A stretch of DNA of 64,000 nucleotides from Tridacna crocea (lineage: Eukaryota; Mollusca; Bivalvia; Cardiida; Cardiidae), in the NCBI GenBank assembly GCA_943736015.1, contig OX031066.1:12776245-12840244 (forward strand). The letters run 5' to 3'. Below are positions 21,150 through 32,315 of this stretch, piece by piece. Every line of letters starts with the position of its first letter. The first letter of the stretch is position 1. Position numbers and translations under genes: made by a program. Below the pieces are notes generated by a model. That model was not told where the DNA came from and searched no databases. It saw only the letters and a program-made list of their open reading frames with translations.

Positions 21150-21246
21150 CTGGGCCTGTATTCACAAAACATTCTTGAGAATATTCTTAAGTCTTATTTT
21201 CCAAGATTTTCTATATATTTGTAAGTAACACATCTTCTGATTGACA
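21150..21246. repeat. Fold-back P2, half copy
   Basis: GTATTCACAAAACATTC, GTCTTATTTTCC and TTTGTAAGTAACACATC match the left arm of the copy at 15222. The mirror arm is absent. Confidence 0.8.
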
Positions 21247-21272
21247 CGTTTTGATACTTTTTGCAGATGCAT

Positions 21273-21513
21273 TAACTCTAATTTACCAAACGACAAAATT
21301 TTAGACAGGTCCAAATTGAAAGCATTTGCAGACGACAAAATAAACGTAAGTAAAAAATTGAAATTTGTTTCCAGCAGGTTAGAAAACATTGTGGGAAAAG
21401 GAGAAAAGGCTGGTTATCAGCATTTTCTCCTTTTCCCACAATGTTTTCAAAAGGCTTCTATCTCAGGGTCGTTAAAAGTCGGGATTGTGTGGTTTTGTGT
21501 GGTTGAGAGTTAA
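21273..21513 (-). mobile_element. PTM type A, full length
   Basis: Clear arms. Core is GGCTGGTTATCAGC. Near the distal end TGTGTGGTTT has been tandemly duplicated, making the copy longer. Shares its last TTAA with the next copy. Confidence 0.9.
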
Positions 21514-21739
21514 CCCATTACCACACAATCCCTACTTTTGACGCCCCTGAGAAAGAAGCCTTTAAAAAACATTGTGGGATAAGGAGAAAATGCTGGTTAC
21601 CAGCATTTTCTCCTGTTCCCACAATGTTTTCTCCTCTTCACAAAACAATTTCAAATTTTCAGTCACTTTTATTTTGTCGTCTGCAAATGCTTTCGTTTTG
21701 GACCAGCCTAATATATATTGTCGTTTGGTAACGGGTTAA
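21510..21739 (+). mobile_element. PTM type A, full length
   Basis: Core contains GGTTACC rather than the GGTAACC usual for + copies. Right end CGTTTGGTAACGGGTTAA. Confidence 0.92.
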
Positions 21740-21996
21740 GCCCCCTTTTCACAGAGTGTGGCTGATATGTAAAGGTAATGTCCCATGGCATCCATCCCAT
21801 TTTCATACGGCATTTTGTCCACATCTGGAGCACAGTAAATTACCAAATAATGGAAATATTACATCACAATATGCTTTCCACTTGACATTAAATTAATACA
21901 AGTGATACCAACTTCATCATAATCATTTTCAGGGTTCCAAGTACCTCCTGGGTGAAACCCTTTTTGCATCCTTTTGCCATGAAAAACAGAGCTACA

Positions 21997-22225
21997 TAAT
22001 CCCATTACCACACAATCCCTACTTTTGACGCCCCTGAGAAAGAAGCCTTTTGAAAACACTGTGGGAAAAGGAGAAAATGCTGGTAACCAGCATTTTCTCC
22101 TTTTCCCACAATGCTTTATACTCTTCTAAAGTCAAGTTTCAATATTTGAATCACGTTTAATTTGTCGACTGCAAATGCGTTCAATTTGGACAAGCCTAAA
22201 ATTTTGTTGTTTGGTAAAGTGTTAA
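21997..22225 (+). mobile_element. PTM type A
   Basis: The left TTAA is decayed (TAATCCCATTACCA). Both outer stem arms differ (CACTGTGGG, CACAATGC). Right end TTTGGTAAAGTGTTAA. Confidence 0.88.
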
Positions 22226-22328
22226 AATGTTGGTGCATTTGAAGTTCTTGCTTGAAAAGGAGAAAATTTAGTCAAAGGATTTTTCCACATTTGCAACAAT
22301 GTTTGACCTATGTCCGTCTCCTTCTTAA
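22222..22328 (+). mobile_element. PTM remnant between two full copies
   Basis: GAAAAGGAGAAAATTTAG and GCAACAATGTTTGACC are core traces. TTAA is shared with both neighbours. Confidence 0.45.
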
Positions 22329-22551
22329 CTCATTACCAGACGACAAGATTTCAGCCCTGTCTGAATTGAAAGCATTTGCAGACGATAATTTCAATGTGGC
22401 TCAAATGGTGTAATTGTTTATTGATAAGATAGAAAACAGTGTGGGAAAGAAAGAAAATCACTGTTACCAGCATTTTCTCCTTTTCCCACAATGTTTTCAA
22501 AAGGCTTCTTTCTCAGGGTCATCAGGTCGTTATTGTGTGGTGAAAGGTTAA
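22325..22551 (-). mobile_element. PTM type A
   Basis: Right-arm variant with GGCTCAAATGGTG. Core arm changed on one side only (GGGAAAGAAAGAAAATCAC). End TGTGGTGAAAGGTTAA. Confidence 0.88.
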
Positions 22552-22984
22552 GTAATTTCTCTGAACCTTCACTGCATATCGTAAATGGAATTGACATCAG
22601 TGTTCTAAATGGAAAAAAAAATAAAAAAATTTCATTACAGGAACTTGAGTGTAATTTCATCAGGATATTTGGCAAAATAAAGGACAGTAGATGCATGATC
22701 AGACAGCATTTTCTTTGCAGTCTGATCTTGTTATACATTGATGATAGCATCTAGAGTTGGGAGTAGCACTTGAATGGCTGACTGCTTTATTTCACTAGAT
22801 GTCGTAATTTTGTCATAACTTTTATGAAAACCACAATTTTACGTAACAGGGGAGGATTTTCTCTTGGGGTTTTTTTTTTTTACAGGATTTTATACCTCTA
22901 CACTATCAATTCTTTGAAAACATTATGGTAAAACAGGCATTTGTATGCTACAAGCGATTGCTCACTTCCCTGAAACTTTATCAT
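22552..22984. other. Mostly unassigned; contains an S repeat
   Basis: GATGCATGATCAGACAGC ... GCAGTCTGATCTTG at 22689-22740 is an S fold-back. A core-like scrap GAAAACATTATGG lies at 22917. Otherwise nothing. Confidence 0.45.
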
Positions 22985-23440
22985 TTAACTTTGTACCATA
23001 CTATCCTGAGTTTTAATTACCCTGAAGAGAAAGCCTTTTGAAAATAATGTGGGAATAGGAGGAAATGCTGGTAATCAACATTTTCTCCAGTTCCCACAAT
23101 TTTTTACCCTTCCCAGAACAATTTTCAGTTTCTGAATCACTTTTATTTTGTGGTCTTCAAATGCTTTAACCCATTACCACACAATCCCTACTTTTAACAA
23201 CCCGGAGAAAGAAGCCTTTGAAAAACATTGTGGGAAAAGGAGAAAATGCTGGTAACCAGCATTTTCTCCATTTCCCACAATGTTTTCTACCCTTCACAAA
23301 ACAAATTTCAAATTTTCAGTCACTTTTATTTTGCCGTCTGCAAATGCTTTCGATTTGGACAAACCTAAAATAATGCCGTTTGGTAATGAGTTAATTTGAG
23401 ACAAGTGTAAAATTTTGTAGTGTAGTAAACACTTAGTTAA
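22985..23440 (+). mobile_element. PTM type A, split by a younger PTM
   Basis: Left part runs to TCTTCAAATGC then TTTAA at 23169. The right part resumes at 23391 with TTAATTTGAGACAAGTGTAA and ends ACACTTAGTTAA. Removing the inner copy plus one TTAA restores a normal-length element. Confidence 0.88.
23166..23394 (+). mobile_element. PTM type A nested inside a PTM
   Basis: Clean full-length copy with TTAA on both sides, lying in the right arm of the older copy at 22985-23440. The pair is direct evidence of TTAA target duplication. Confidence 0.93.
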
Positions 23441-23942
23441 AATTTCTTTTGAAATTAGTCAATTGGCTAAAAGTGTTCCAGAGAATTTGCATGGGATGCA
23501 AGCGATGAACTGTACATTCTTGTTTTCAGCTCTCTCCATATTTTGTTACAGTCGATTGTCTAGGCAAGGTCCTTGGTTCTACTTCTCGTGGGAGTTCCGA
23601 AAAGGTCATTAATGTCACAAAGACTGTATCATTCGCAAATAATACCATTTACCATTTATATGTCCTTCTCTGTTTTTGTTATCATTTTATAGTGTCACAT
23701 GGGGCAGATAGGCTTTGAACGCAATAATCTGTCTTTATATCTCATTTTAGGTCTCATGCCAAATATTAACATTTACTGATGAAACTTTTGAGTATTTGGA
23801 ATGCAATACTCTCAAAGCCATATCACATTAACACTGAGGAAAAATTTTCATGCCAGAATATTTTTTTCATGCATTACCAATTGCTTTTAAAATACTGCCC
23901 TTAATTATGCCCCCACAAAGGACTCCCCCTTCAGCTATATAC
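23441..23942. other. Unassigned AT-rich stretch
   Basis: Nothing recognised. Confidence 0.5.
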
Positions 23943-24065
23943 CAGAACACAACATATTTTACTTTTCTAAATTGAAAGGAAAGAAATCGCTGACTACAAA
24001 CATTTTCTATCTTTTCAATAATTTTTACTAGAAAGCTTTTTGGTCAGATTGTTCTGTAAAAGAAG
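23943..24065 (-). mobile_element. PTM remnant
   Basis: TCTAAATTGAAAGGAAAG arm trace joined to CATTTTCTATCTTTTC and a decayed left end. Confidence 0.4.
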
Positions 24066-24168
24066 ATTTTGTTTTCCAAAAAGGTTAAATTAGGTGTTAT
24101 ATTTACAAAAACTTTGTCTTGGAAAGACAGTTGTGTCAGTGTGGACAAGTAAAAAAATTGTAAAAATA

Positions 24169-24402
24169 TTTACCTTTTACCGTAATATACAGTGCCCAGC
24201 TTTAATCACCCTGAGAAAGAAGCAATTTCAAAAAAATGTGGGAAAAGGAGAAAATGCTGATAACCATCATTTTCTCCTTTCCCCTCAATGTTTTGTACCC
24301 TATCAAAGACAACTTCCATCATTTGTGTGATATGTAAATGTGCTTCTGCAAATGCTTTCTATGTGGACAAGTCTACATTTTTGTTGTTTTGTAAAGAGTT
24401 AC
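24169..24402 (+). mobile_element. PTM type A, diverged
   Basis: Left arm CACCCTGAGAAAGAAGC. Core GCTGATAACCATC. Right arm GCTTCTGCAAATGC and GTAAAGAGTTAC. Confidence 0.8.
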
Positions 24403-25054
24403 GCCTGACTTGAAAGTGAAATGTTTGTGCTGCTTAGTAAAATGAGTTCCATTGAAGAACCTTTTTCTTACTGTCTCACTTCAGAACAAAAAAATAAATG
24501 GGATGATGTAAATGTTTTTAGTTCAATGCTTGTTTGAGAATTATGTTTTTTTTGATAATCACCATGTCTACCTTACTTATGAATTCATTTTTTCTCTTTC
24601 TCAAGCTATTCAGAATGATACTTACGGTAAGCATGATTCACAATTTTTCTGTTTTAGGGTATCACACTGAAGTGTTCCTTGTAATTGTGTCTAATTTTAG
24701 ATGTCACATGATCTGTTTCTGTTTTTTGATGTCACTTGATTTATTTAATGTGATAGCATTTATTTTCTAATGTTACTTGACCTTGCAGCTGTTACAGAAT
24801 GGTCTGTTTTGTATAAATCACATATTTTATGTCAGTTTCTTTTAATTTCCTGCAGTTAAATATGTTTTAAGTCTGTTTAGTTATCAAACTACACCATGCT
24901 TTCCATAGATTTATTACTGAACTATCCTGAATCTGGGCTTCCCAAATGTACAATTCTTGTAAGAAGTTTTTTCTTCAAATTATTCATATTGCAAAAGCAA
25001 ATATAATCATTTACCTTTGAGCTTTTCTGTGATGCTTTACCAGCTTCCTTATTT
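24403..25054. other. Unassigned AT-rich stretch
   Basis: A 78-codon open frame at 24534-24770 is hydrophobic only because the DNA is T-rich. No start context or homologue recognised. Confidence 0.5.
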
Positions 25055-25499
25055 TTAACCCTTTACCAAAAAATCCCTGGTTTTTACGGCCCGGACATAA
25101 AAGCTTATTGAAAACATAGTGGGAAAAGGAGAAAATGCTGGTAACCAGCATTTTCTCCTTTTCCCACAGTGTTTATCCCTTTACTCCATAGATACTCATT
25201 TTGACGTATCAACAACAGACAGTTTCTGAAAACATTGTGGGAAAAGGAGAAATTGCTCATAACGAGCAATTTCTCCTTTTCCAACAATGTTTTCCACTGT
25301 ATCAGATATTTGTATCCTCATTTGTCCATATTTTTGACATTATATCTTTATTTGCTGCTGAAATGGAAGAGCCTCAAATTGGCATATCAGGTAAAGGGTT
25401 AATACCCTGCTTTCAATTTTTGAGTTACCTTTATTTTGTTGTCTGCAATTGCATTGAATTTGGACCAGTCTAAAATTTTGTCATTTGGTAAAGAGTTAA
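25055..25499 (+). mobile_element. PTM type A, split by a type B copy
   Basis: Left half through the complete core ends at CCCACAGTGTTTA (25174). The right half resumes at 25399 with TTAATACCCTGC and ends GTAAAGAGTTAA. The halves are the two sides of one element. Confidence 0.88.
25172..25402 (+). mobile_element. PTM type B nested in a type A copy
   Basis: Ends CCCTTTACTCCATAGATACT and ATCAGGTAAAGGGTTAA. Arms TGACGTATCAACAACAGAC and TTGCTGCTGAAATGGAAGAG. Core GCTCATAACGAGC with GGAGAAATT stems. The left flanking TTAA has decayed. Type B shares only termini and core with type A. Its sister copy is 53813-54043. Confidence 0.9.
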
Positions 25500-25727
25500 A
25501 TTCCTGACAGTAACACATCTTGCATAACTTTTGATAGGGTCATAGGTCACATTCACATGCTTTTGTGAGGCCTGCAATGACTGTATGAATTTTTTAAGTT
25601 GCATATGCTTATAATTCACAAGGAAATGTCTAAAGAAGTGGTTCACCACTTCCAATACCCTAAACAACTGAAACCAAATTCATACCCTGTGGTAGCTTCC
25701 CATAGTAGCTTAACGACAACTCAATCC

Positions 25728-25919
25728 GTAACTTCTTACCAAGCAACAAAATCAACCATATTTGAGAGCACATGCAGACAACAAAAGGAAATTAATCGGG
25801 CTGAAAAATAACAACAAGTTGTGAGAAGGGTAGAAAATATTGTGGGAATTCCTACAATGTTTTCAAAAGGCTTCTTTCTCATGGTAGTTAAAACTCGAGA
25901 ATGTGTGGTAAAGAGTTAA
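25728..25919 (-). mobile_element. PTM type A with core deletion
   Basis: The palindrome is reduced to AAATATTGTGGGAATTCC then TACAATGTTTTC; the inner ~45 bp is gone. Ends CTTCTTACCAAGCAAC and TGTGGTAAAGAGTTAA. Confidence 0.85.
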
Positions 25920-25955
25920 AGCCCCTTTCACAACATTAGTTGCTCTTGCAGGCTG

Positions 25956-26003
25956 CCTAGATTAAGATCAGGTTGCACAGTCAGGTCTTCAATCTACACT
26001 GCT
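25956..26003. repeat. S repeat, fold-back copy
   Basis: AGATTAAGATCAGGTTGCAC is followed by AGTCAGGTCTTCAATCTACA, an imperfect inverted pair. Confidence 0.6.
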
Positions 26004-26843
26004 TCACAGAAACACTGTGAATAAGAGCAAATTTATAAGTGCAATAACTTGGGTCTGGTTTCCAAAATGAAAGTTTTCATTGTTTTTTTTCAGGACTCCA
26101 ACAGTTAATATGACAATAACAATTTTATATTAGGGTTTAGTTTTATCTCATACTCTCAGTCCTTTGATTTTTGTGGTTGTTTTCTGTAGTGGTTGTCATT
26201 TGTTGTATCCTTGTCTCATTTGTTGTTTCCTCACAGTTGTTTTGCACAAACATAGGCAAAACAAGTAAATTTCACTTCAGTTTTTTTTTTTCTTTTATAG
26301 CATATATAGATTCATTAGCAAGTTTTTACAGTGAGATAGTGTGAAAAAAGCTATCATATTGTACACATTGTATCTAAGTAATTGACTCAATTTCTCGCGT
26401 AATTTCCTTATTTTAGCCCAAAAAGACATTCTTGTCATGCTGTAATATGATTTTCGTCAGAAAAAGCCAATTACCTGTATGTGCAATTCTGCATCCAACC
26501 CTTTCCAATGATGACATACTTACATGGCTTTCAACCGATTAATACCTGCCAAAATAATATATTAATTGATTTTATGATTTAAATTTGACCTGTCAATCAT
26601 ATTTCAATGTTTTGTTATATTCTGGGATTGCATGCTAAACTATGATGATGTGATTAATTTTTTTTTTAAATCTTTCAAATAAGGAATTTTCAGTTGTGTG
26701 TTATTTGCCATGAGAGAGGGTTGCATAAGTTTTACTATGTACAGTAAATTAGATTTCCTGATGTCATTCAGATATACAGTTTCATCTGGAATCTTCACCG
26801 TTTCAGTCATAGGTTTCTGCTGTTTCAAATTGAATGGTATCAG
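26004..26843. other. Unassigned AT-rich stretch
   Basis: Contains poly-T runs near 26281 and 26659. No other signal. Confidence 0.5.
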
Positions 26844-26980
26844 TTAACCCTTTTCCAAACAACATTATTTTAGACTTGTCCAAATTTAAAGCATTTGCAG
26901 ATGACAATTTAAATATGGCCCAATAGAATTGTCTTTGATAGGATAGAAAACATAGTGGGGAAAAGGAGAAAATGCTGATC
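26844..26980 (-). mobile_element. PTM half copy ending in the palindrome
   Basis: TTAACCCTTTTCCAAACAAC through the right arm to GGAGAAAATGCTGATC, then abruptly unrelated sequence. Confidence 0.85.
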
Positions 26981-27029
26981 ATTCAAACTTGGTACTGTGC
27001 AGAGGGAACAAACTCTAAGAAAGCATGCC

Positions 27030-27560
27030 TATGCCCCAGTCACAAATAACAAACTGCCACCAGATGGCTAGTTTTTCAGGAGACTTTGACACAATTGTCT
27101 GAGGACCACATGGCAACTGTCCGATATAACAGTTCAATTTGAACAGCTGTAGTTTAATTTTGAGACTCCATGCAGGGCCTGTTAGAGGTTTAAAAAAATG
27201 CTACAACTGGACGTCATTTGGCAAAATGACGGTTTTTGGGCCATTGGAGAGCCTGTTAACTTATCGTCCAGTCCCCTTCATTGAAAGGCAACCGGTAGAG
27301 GGTAGCCAGACAGCGGCACAAAGTTTGAAAGATGTTCGTACAGGAGCCGTCTGGTTGCCACCCGATGTCTGTTTGATGGCCGCCCAGTGCCTTTCTTAAC
27401 TGAAAAGCGCACACATGGCATTTCCGAAGAAACTGCCATCCAGTGCCCGTTTGATTTATGACTGCCAGAACAAAATGTCTCAAATCTTTGAATTAGCAAA
27501 GTTGGAAGAAATCGTCCAGTGCCTGTTTTATTTGTGACCTACCATAAGTGATTGGTTAAC
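27030..27560. repeat. GC-richer block of degenerate repeated motif
   Basis: Variants of CCATCCAGTGCCCGTTTGAT appear at about 27260, 27360-27396, 27432 and 27515, with GACTGCCA or CTGCCACC nearby. Spacing is irregular (roughly 75-100 bp). Three frames on both strands are open over parts of it (27139-27499), which fits low stop density rather than a gene. Not related to PTM. Confidence 0.4.
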
Positions 27561-28164
27561 TGGCCGCGGCCATATAACTGAAATAATATTCAAAATGGTG
27601 TCAAACACGGTACAGTCAATCCTTTCTCAGAATGTTTTGTTTCAAAAGCATTTTTCCAAGGATGAGCATAGCATAAAATATTTTGGTATTCAATTTACAG
27701 ACTAAAAATGTCCTATTCTTCATTTCGACCTTCAATGGAAAATAAAAAATTCTCCTGATATGTACCTGCCCAAAACATTTACATTTTTGTAAGTAATATG
27801 CTGGAAGTCTTTTTGACAAAAAAAGTGAACAGAACAATTTTAATTGTCTTTTCATGTGAATCTTCAAACGATCTCGTTCAAGCTAGATCAGAGAAGTTCT
27901 TTACCTATTTTATACAGAGAGTAATTCATTGCGGGATTAACAATTTTGGATGATAATCAGTCCTGTCTTTTAACAGACTGTTTATGCAATTGATCATGTA
28001 ATTATGATTTTTTACCTCCCTTTGTTAAATGACTGAATTAATTTGAAGGATTAGTCTAAAGGATTTGCACTGGACTTTTAATGTTGATATATTTTCTTTA
28101 TTGGTTTATTTGAACTTTGTGCCAGGATATTTTGTATGTTAACCTAAAAGTGCCTACTGTAGTT
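27561..28164. other. Unassigned AT-rich stretch
   Basis: Nothing recognised. The 83-codon minus frame at 27616-27867 has no domain. Confidence 0.5.
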
Positions 28165-28420
28165 GCTCTTGGGGTCAAACAACAAAATTTCAGACATTCC
28201 CACATTGAAATCAATTGCAGACCACCCAATTATAGAGAAAAAAAATAACTGAAATGACAGAAGTTGTCTGTGACAGAGGAAACATTTTGAGAAACAAGTA
28301 AATTTGCCGATATCTAGCATTTTCTCCAATGTTTTTAAAAGCTGACTTCTTCAAACATGAAATAGTCGTCCACTTACACCTTAGGTTCAGGCAAGTCTAC
28401 AATTTTGTCATCTAGTAATG
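28165..28420 (-). mobile_element. PTM remnants
   Basis: A decayed minus copy (CAAACAACAAAATTTCAGAC; TAGCATTTTCTCCAATG) followed from about 28360 by a + right-arm end (GGCAAGTCTACAATTTTGTC then ATCTAGTAATGG). Confidence 0.5.
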
Positions 28421-28540
28421 GCAACATTTTGGACTTTTTCTTGCGATGACTCGGGTCCAATTTCATGTAATTGTATGCCAATGATACTAAATACAATTTC
28501 CTCACTTGCAACTTCCTTATCTAAACAGTTAAAATTCCAG

Positions 28541-28752
28541 TTAACCCCTTCACAACCTGTTTCAAAGACCCTGAGGATGAAGGTTTTTGACAATGTGGAA
28601 AAAGGAGAAAAGGTTCATAACCCTAATGTTTCCTTGTTCCACATTTTTTTTTTCATTTTAAAAATAACTCTTTTCATCAGAATCCCATTTATGTTGTTGT
28701 CTGCAAATACTTTCATATCTGGTCAGTCATAAATCATGTTGCTTAAAATTAT
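28541..28752 (+). mobile_element. PTM, strongly diverged
   Basis: TTAACCCCTTCACAACCTG, GACCCTGAGGATGAAGG, core with CATAACCCTAATG, right arm GTTGTTGTCTGCAAATAC. Confidence 0.65.
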
Positions 28753-29076
28753 TAAGATTAGTCATGATAAAGAAGACTGCTTTATTTCATGCTTTCCGGT
28801 AGGGTATCGAGAAATAGCAGTGAAAATATTTTTCAATATTACACGGGTAGAACCAGTGAAAATACCTATTTTTATGTTCTTGTTGCCTAGGTAAATTGGG
28901 CGTGCCTCACAACAAGATGGGAAATATGACATCATTTACTGTACATTTCTAGTGCTTGACGAAATGTTATGATGCATTGCTATGCAGGAGGGGAACACCA
29001 CGGGGAGTAACAGAAAACAACTGTACTGGAGTTTGATCAAGCTCCTCCCAGAGAGGGTTAAAAACATGAAAATAAT
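28753..29076. other. Unassigned stretch
   Basis: Nothing recognised. Confidence 0.5.
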
Positions 29077-29242
29077 GAGAATATTTGGTTTTTCTTTTGT
29101 GAAAGATCGAAATTCATTTCATCTTGTGAACACCATTGGTAATATTTTCACTCATGGCTACGCGACTTGAGAAAATATTACACATGGTGTTCACTTGATG
29201 AAATAAATTTCCATCTTTCACAAAATAAACCCAAATATCCTC
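29077..29242. repeat. Fold-back element P3
   Basis: GAGAATATTTGGTTT, TTTTGTGAAAGATCG and CTTGTGAACACCATTGG on the left mirror CACATGGTGTTCACTTG, CATCTTTCACAAAA and AACCCAAATATCCTC on the right. Arms are about 73 bp and ~85% complementary by eye. The centre is GGCTACGCGACTTG. Confidence 0.85.
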
Positions 29243-29266
29243 TATATAGTGCTTTATATTATCTCT

Positions 29267-29485
29267 TTACCAAACTAACAAAATTTTGGATGAGATCAAA
29301 TTGAAAGAATCTGCAAACAAAAAATTAAGTGATGATATTCTGTCTTTGATAGGACAGGAAACATTGTAGGAAAAGGAGAAAATGCTGGTAGGTAGCATTT
29401 TCTCCTTTTCCTAAAATATTTTCAAATCATGCCCTTATGCCCAGGGTCATTACAACTTAGTATTGTGAGATGAGTAAAGGGTAAA
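29267..29485 (-). mobile_element. PTM type A, diverged
   Basis: Core stem GTAGGAAAAGGAG/CTCCTTTTCCTA keeps pairing although it differs from consensus. Terminal TTAA motifs lost. Confidence 0.8.
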
Positions 29486-29718
29486 TACCCCTGAGGACAA
29501 GAAAATTTAGCATTCCTTGCAAATTGGGAATCACCTTAAAGACAAAACAATTAAAACCATCTGATATATATGCGCCATGATCAAACACATTTAAGAGTTG
29601 GCAAGGAACTGTGCTTTATGTTTTAAGCATGAGCATTAAATTGATACAAAACTTATACTGCCTAAACCATTTGTTGGGGGCATAAGATGTTGGACTCCTT
29701 GGCTTACATCATTGCTGA

Positions 29719-30066
29719 ATCCTTTACCAAACTATGCCACTTTGTGCTATCTCAAAGAAAGAGAGTATAAACAGTGAAAGTATTAACCCATTACCAAACG
29801 ACAAAATTTTAGACTTGTCCAAATTGAAAGCATTTGCAGACGACAAAATAAAAGTGACTGATAATTTGAAATTTGTTTTGTGAAGCGTAGAAAACATTGT
29901 GGGAAAAGGAGAAAATGCTGGTTATCAGCATTTCTCCTTTTCCCACAATGCTTTCTGAAGGCTTCTTTCTCAGGGGCGTCAAAAGTAGGGCTTGTGTGGT
30001 AATGGGTTAATTTGTGAAAAAAGCAGCATTCTCTTTTTCCCCCCCATGTTTTACAAATCTAAACTT
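29719..30066 (+). mobile_element. Old PTM remnant split by a younger copy
   Basis: Left piece AATCCTTTACCAAACTATG to AAAGAAAGAGAG. Right piece after 30010 reads GCAGCATTCTCTTTTTCC and CCATGTTTTAC. The younger copy sits between TTAA motifs. Confidence 0.55.
29783..30010 (-). mobile_element. PTM type A, full length
   Basis: Clean copy. Core GGTTATCAGC has lost one base of the stem (GCATTTCTCC). Confidence 0.93.
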
Positions 30067-30075
30067 TTGTAACCT

Positions 30076-30275
30076 GTGAATCCTTTACCACACAGTCCGG
30101 ATGTTAAATGACCCTATCTGAAAACATTGTGGAAAAGGAGATAATGCTGGTAACCACAATGTTTTTAATCCAACTCAAACAAATCGCAAATTTTCAGTCA
30201 CATTTATTTTGTCATCTACAAATGCTTTCAATTCGGAGGACCAGTCTTAAATTTTATTGTTAGGTAAAAAGTTTT
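30076..30275 (+). mobile_element. PTM type A with core deletion
   Basis: GATAATGCTGGTAACCACAA jumps from the first core half to the outer second half. Right end TTGTTAGGTAAAAAG without TTAA. Confidence 0.8.
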
Positions 30276-31396
30276 ATTCAGATTTTTGTTTCACTACCAT
30301 TATATTGTAGTAACCTTTCATTGATGACCTGAGATAAAACTCGCATTGCATAGAACATTGCATTCTTAAGTTTGATCCTCAACATCTCAGATGATTTGCT
30401 TCTTGCGTCTGCAACATACAACCTTAAGTATCAACATCAAAAATGGGTGGGTGCAGGGAATGTGTGATATGAATGGCAGAAAACTGAAACTTTTATAAAC
30501 CAACACAGCATTTTGAGATACGTAATTGTAATATATTTGATAAATATATATGACTAGAAGGGAACCTCACAGTCTGGGTGTCCAGTCTTAAAATTTCATA
30601 AGGGCTATTCAAACTTGGTATACCTGACAAATCTTTGGCCAAAATTTGCTTTCCTCAGAAAATGAAGAAGTGGAATGAAGAAATATGGTGGTTGTCCATG
30701 ATGCTGAATGAACTGGAAGAATCACAGTGTTGATGCTTAATAGTGATTTTATTTATCAAGAATACTGTCAGCAAGTTTGTAACACAGAAGACAACAGACT
30801 ACTATAGAAGGGTGAAAGCCTTGAAAATGAAGCTTTTTACTTTCATATATTATCCTCGGCATGGTGTTGGAGATTAAGGGGATATAACTCTAATAAAAGT
30901 AATGGCCGACACAGGAAGTAAATGTTCTGTCGCCCATGGTTACAACATAGAAAAGTTTTTAGAACTTTTTGATGTTACTTGATGTTATTATGATTTTATC
31001 TGTGTAATTAACTCACTAAAGTATTTCAAATGGAATTCATTTGTTACCATGTAGGTTTTTGTCTAGCTTTTAATGGCAGGAGTTATTGCTGGTTAGTTTG
31101 AAGATTTAATCTTTCTTTTTACCTCCATATTGTTTTGATGGCAATGCAGATATTCTCCTATCTTTAATGACTTTTTGGGGATTCGCTTCAAAAAGAGGCT
31201 TCTAGTCGCAAAGGATACAGTGTAAGTTGTCTTGAAAGGAGATTTAAGTCTTGCCTAGATTCTAGCAGACTTACAGAAATCTTCATCATTGCAAGGGTTT
31301 AATACATGGAATCAAAAAAGAAAACTACGATGTGATTATGTAGGGAAATTGTTCATTTTTAAGAAAAAGAAACTCTGAATTTGCATTTTGTGTTAC
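30276..31396. other. Unassigned; one of the longest PTM-free stretches
   Basis: About 1.1 kb with no repeat, RNA or coding signal recognised. Confidence 0.5.
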
Positions 31397-31625
31397 TTAA
31401 CTCATTACCAAATGACGCTATTTTTTACTTGTCTAAATCGAAAGCATTTGCAGACGACAAAATAAAAGTGACTGAAATTTTGAAATTTGTTTTGTGAAGG
31501 GAAAAAAACATTGTGGGAAAAGGAGAAAATGCTGGTTACCAGCATTTTCTCCTTTTCCCACAATGTTTTATAAAGGCTTCTTTCTCAGGGGCGTCAAAAG
31601 TAGGGATTGTGTGGTAATGGGTTAA
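31397..31625 (-). mobile_element. PTM type A, full length
   Basis: Clean copy from TTAACTCATTACCAAATGAC to TGTGGTAATGGGTTAA. Confidence 0.93.
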
Positions 31626-32087
31626 GCATTTTATAGATAATTATAACAGAAACCCTTAAAGGGTAAATTTACTTTGAAATTTTGTGAACTAGCATTTGAG
31701 GCTGTGTGAGAAAGTGCCAGGAGTACTTGCTAAATCTGAGGTTTGTTTGGCTGTGAGAAATCGCTCCTTTTTTTAATAAATATAATAAGATGAGTTAAAT
31801 AAAATGTCTTTTCTTCCAATGTCTTTGTTTCACTTACACTTAAATGTGGTATGGCAAAAAATAGCCTGAATGATAACGGGTTAAATGGTGTCTTGGTTAC
31901 CTTGTGACATGATGAATAATACACTAGTCTCCTCACCTCCTTTCTTACAACACCGACATCCTGTCAACAAGGGTGTCAGACCTGTCGCAGAAACACGGGA
32001 GAGACAGAATTGGAATTAATTTTGTTGAAAAAACAGCGCTCCCTAATACTGTAATGTCCTGAAATTTTTTTTTGTCTCTTTGAATCT
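31626..32087. other. Unassigned stretch
   Basis: Nothing recognised. GATAACGGGTTAA at 31871-31883 resembles a solo PTM terminus but has no arm. Confidence 0.45.
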
Positions 32088-32315
32088 TTAACTCTTTACC
32101 AAATGACAAAATTTAAGACTGGTCCACATTGAAAGGACTTACAGATGACAACATAAATATAACTCAATAGTTGAAATTTGTTTCCAGCAGGGTAGAAAAA
32201 ATTGTTGGAAAAGGAGAAAATGCTGGTTACCAGCATTTTCTCCTTTTCCCACAATGTTTTCAGAAGGCTTCTTCACCTGGGTCGAAAAATCAGGGATTGT
32301 TTGGTAATGGGCTAA
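32088..32315 (-). mobile_element. PTM type A, full length
   Basis: Variant with AACTCAATAGTTGAAATTTG and GAAAAATCAGGGATTGTTTG. Last TTAA is CTAA. Confidence 0.9.

Noticed and set aside
24534-24770. Small membrane protein
   Set aside because: Hydrophobic composition follows from T-rich DNA; no start context or relatives recognised.
27139-27499. Conserved protein segment in the GC-rich block
   Set aside because: Three overlapping frames on both strands are equally open and the repeated DNA motif explains the apparent peptide similarity.
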